Source: Clostridia bacterium (GTDB taxonomy: Bacteria > Bacillota > Clostridia > Acetivibrionales > DSM-27016). From it: DNA of 64,000 nucleotides. Under the pieces are notes generated by a model. The model was not told where the DNA came from. It made no database searches and saw only the letters and a program-made list of their open reading frames with translations. The position numbers were made by a program, and so were the translations under genes. This document shows, piece after piece, positions 61,991-64,000 of this stretch (position 1 is its first letter; the number at the start of each line of letters is the position of its first letter). The DNA lies in NCBI GenBank assembly GCA_026414765.1, contig JAOAIJ010000023.1:62001-126000 (forward strand), read 5' to 3'.

Positions 61991-63232
61991 ATGAAGAAAA
62001 ACATTAGAGTTGCGGCTTTGGTAATGTCAATTTTTCTTGTGGTGACTTTATTGGCAGCTTGTGGTGACAAAGCAGACCAAGATGGCCCTAAAGGTGCATC
62101 ACAAAACAATGAACCAAAAGAACTAACTGTATGGACTCATCTTACGGAGAAATCGGAATATCCCGTAGTGAAGAAAATTGCTGAGGAGTGGGCAGAGAAA
62201 ACCGGAAATAAGGTGAAAGTTGTTTATGATCAGAGTAGTTTCCAGGCATATTCACAGGCTGCTGCAAGTAGTAAAGGCCCAGACATTATGTTCGGTATGC
62301 CCCACAATGACCTCGGAGTATTTCAGCGGGCAAATCTGCTTGAAGAAGTACCTTCTGATGTGATTGACAAGTCAAAATATGTGGATGTTGCCATAGATGC
62401 AGTAACACATAATGGCAAAATTTATGCACTTCCACTTGCGATGGACTCAATGGCTTTGTTCTATAACCCTGAAAAAGTGACTACACCTCCGGCTACATTT
62501 GAAGAGTTTATAGAACAGGCAAAAAAAGTAGGTTTTATGTACCACTTTCCGGATTTGTTTTCAAGCTATCCTTTTATAGCCGGTAGCGGAGCATATGTAT
62601 TTAAAAACAATAGTGGAACTCTTGATGTGAATGATATCGGGCTTGGCAATGAAGGAGCTGTAAAGGGTTATGCGTTAATAAGAAGTTTCATAAAAGAACA
62701 TAATTTCTTTAAAGCTGATTGCACAGGTGATATAGCAAATGGTAATTTCAAAGCCGGGAAAATTGGATTTTTCCTCGGGGGACCATGGGATGTAGATGGC
62801 TTCAGAAAGGCTAATGTCAAGTTTGCTGTTACACCGCTTCCCAAAATGGATGGAAAGATTATGCCAACTTTTGTTTCATTGCAGGCTGCATTTGTAAGCG
62901 CAAAGTCAAAAAACAAAGAAACTGCATGGGAGCTTATGAAATACATGGCTGAAAATAGTCCTGTACCTTTATTTAAATCAGGAAACAGAATTCCTGTACT
63001 TAAAGCTGAATTAGAAAAGCCTGAAGTAAAGGGAGACAAGATAATTTCTGCGTTTGCAGAACAGGCTTCAAACGGTAATCCTATTCCTAATATACCTGAA
63101 ATGAATGCTGCTTGGGATCCTGTAAAAAATAACATTCTTCTGGTTGTCAGCGATAAATCCACACCTGAAAAAGCAGGAGTTGATGTGGTAACTCAGATTA
63201 AGCAGGGTATATCAACATTACAATCAAAATAA
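61991..63232 (+). CDS. Sugar ABC transporter substrate-binding lipoprotein (CUT1, MalE-like)
   Basis: A 413-residue lipoprotein: signal with lipobox LLAAC (Cys24), then the MalE-type fold (KELTVWTHLTEKSEY, KGPDIMFGMPHNDLGVF, YALPLAMDSMALFYNPE, GKIGFFLGGPWDVDGF). Length and motifs fit maltodextrin or other oligosaccharide binding proteins. Start has AGGGGGT 8 bases upstream. First gene of a CUT1 operon under the divergent AraC regulator. Confidence 0.92.
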   Translation: MKKNIRVAALVMSIFLVVTLLAACGDKADQDGPKGASQNNEPKELTVWTHLTEKSEYPVVKKIAEEWAEKTGNKVKVVYDQSSFQAYSQAAASSKGPDIMFGMPHNDLGVFQRANLLEEVPSDVIDKSKYVDVAIDAVTHNGKIYALPLAMDSMALFYNPEKVTTPPATFEEFIEQAKKVGFMYHFPDLFSSYPFIAGSGAYVFKNNSGTLDVNDIGLGNEGAVKGYALIRSFIKEHNFFKADCTGDIANGNFKAGKIGFFLGGPWDVDGFRKANVKFAVTPLPKMDGKIMPTFVSLQAAFVSAKSKNKETAWELMKYMAENSPVPLFKSGNRIPVLKAELEKPEVKGDKIISAFAEQASNGNPIPNIPEMNAAWDPVKNNILLVVSDKSTPEKAGVDVVTQIKQGISTLQSK

Positions 63233-63336
63233 AACCTGTGTTCTGATATTCACATAACTATAAAGATTTGATTTTTGACAGATTTTTAGAATGTACAGAT
63301 AACATTTAAAACAAAGGCAATAATTATCAGGCTTAC

Positions 63337-63364
63337 AAATTGAGAGGGCTTTCCCTCTCAATTT
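63337..63364 (+). repeat. Stem-loop between substrate-binding protein and permease genes
   Basis: AAATTGAGAGGG / CCCTCTCAATTT, twelve perfect pairs with a CTTT loop and no T-run. In similar operons such stems protect or trim the first message so the binding protein is made in excess. Confidence 0.75.
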
Positions 63365-63430
63365 GTATTAATGAATAACCTATTATTGGAAATATTCTGA
63401 CAATCCTGTTTTTGTTTAGGAGGAGAAGGA

Positions 63431-64000
63431 ATGAAGAAATTTACCGGCCCAAGAGCTGGCATACAACCGTATTTATTCTTGTCGCCAGCACTGATATCGA
63501 TTTTTCTTATTAGTTTTTTACCAGTTGTATATACTATTTTTCTTGCATTCACAAATTATAGCCTTAACCATTTGGACGACTACAAGATAATAGGTATGGA
63601 AAATTTCGGGACTATCCTTACAGGACATTTAAGACCTATATTCCTGCCTGTGTTTCTATGGACTGTGTCCTTTGCATTGATAACAACCACAGGGTCTTTT
63701 CTTATCGGATTGATTATGGCAATTGTACTAAATAACCGCAATATGAGAGAAACAAGGATATATCGTGCCATTCTCATAGTACCCTGGGCATTGCCTTCTA
63801 CGATAGCAGTGCTTGCGTGGCAAGGATTGCTGAATGAAACCTATGGCGGGATAAACGGAATGCTGGGGCTTCTAAACCTTCCTAATAATATTCCCTGGCT
63901 GAATGACCCTTTTTGGGCAAGAGTGGGATTAATCATAGTATCCTTATGGCTGGGCTTTCCTTATATGATGAATGTTTCACTGGGAGTGCTTCAATCAGTA
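63431..64000 (+). CDS. Sugar ABC transporter permease (MalF-like), 3'-truncated by the window
   Basis: The frame is open from ATG 63431 to the window end (190 codons). AGGAGGAGAAGG is directly upstream. The protein begins GPRAGIQPYLFLSPALISIF, with membrane helices at about 12-35, 76-100 and 110-130, and shows the CUT1 permease segments AFTNYSL, GMENF, YRAILIVPWALPSTIAVLAWQ and WLGFPYMM. The coupling-loop region (EAA motif) lies beyond the window. It pairs with the upstream binding protein. Confidence 0.92.
   Translation, partial: MKKFTGPRAGIQPYLFLSPALISIFLISFLPVVYTIFLAFTNYSLNHLDDYKIIGMENFGTILTGHLRPIFLPVFLWTVSFALITTTGSFLIGLIMAIVLNNRNMRETRIYRAILIVPWALPSTIAVLAWQGLLNETYGGINGMLGLLNLPNNIPWLNDPFWARVGLIIVSLWLGFPYMMNVSLGVLQSV

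Overview
The window reads as a chromosomal segment of a low-GC, endospore-forming anaerobic Firmicute, most likely a cellulolytic-type clostridium (Ruminiclostridium/Acetivibrio-like); the genus is inferred, not proven. The grounds are AT-rich intergenic DNA, AGGAGG-type ribosome sites, frequent TTG/GTG starts, intrinsic terminators, ANTAR control of nitrogen genes, CotS/CotSA spore-coat homologues, a collagen-like protein and SLH/LysM proteins. I see no tRNA, rRNA, CRISPR array, insertion sequence or integrase.

1-3.8 kb: end of an ArsR-type regulator; a nitrogen module with a P-II protein, an ammonium transporter and a divergent ANTAR regulator. The amt leader folds as a terminator overlapped by two small hairpins, one with the A1/G4 hexaloop that ANTAR proteins bind. 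The ANTAR gene's own leader shows a similar overlap. 3.9-14.4 kb: a MacB-like ABC operon with a large extracellular middle protein, prfB with its programmed +1 frameshift, a histidine kinase divergent from a REC-HD-GYP regulator, and two membrane proteins (DUF554, YitT).

14.4-22.6 kb: a phage-lysis-like cassette (amidase-glucosaminidase flanked by two related small membrane proteins), a conserved Cys-containing protein, a DUF3343 protein, an epimerase lacking its catalytic Tyr, a papain-like protease without a signal peptide, and a collagen-like protein. The last two have mother-cell (sigma-K-like) promoter matches.

22.6-44.9 kb: a 22-kb glycan locus in two convergent operons meeting near 33.84 kb. 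The plus arm has tandem GT2-TPR glycosyltransferases, GT4 enzymes, a paralogous pair of uncharacterised GT-A-like proteins, and a SIS isomerase / nucleotidyltransferase-kinase fusion / HAD set that looks like a nucleotide-sugar pathway. The minus arm has two CotS kinases, a CotSA-like GT4, UDP-glucose dehydrogenase, a UDP-sugar epimerase, a GDPD-like enzyme, a HAD phosphatase, two nucleotidyltransferases, a methyltransferase, a cupin and a WavE-like protein. Together with the collagen-like protein this is best read as a spore-surface glycosylation system.

45-64 kb: a beta-propeller-like protein, a YcdB/SLH protein, a PP2C-LysM membrane protein that has lost one metal ligand, a 12-residue micro-ORF, a CmpB-like membrane protein, a potassium channel overlapping a YaiI gene tail to tail, DUF3189, a MATE pump, glycerate kinase, a degenerate UvrD-like ATPase, a Pro/Gly-rich coat-like protein behind a good sigma-K-like promoter, an M14 peptidoglycan endopeptidase, and an AraC regulator divergent from the start of a CUT1 sugar ABC operon (substrate-binding lipoprotein, then a permease cut by the window end).
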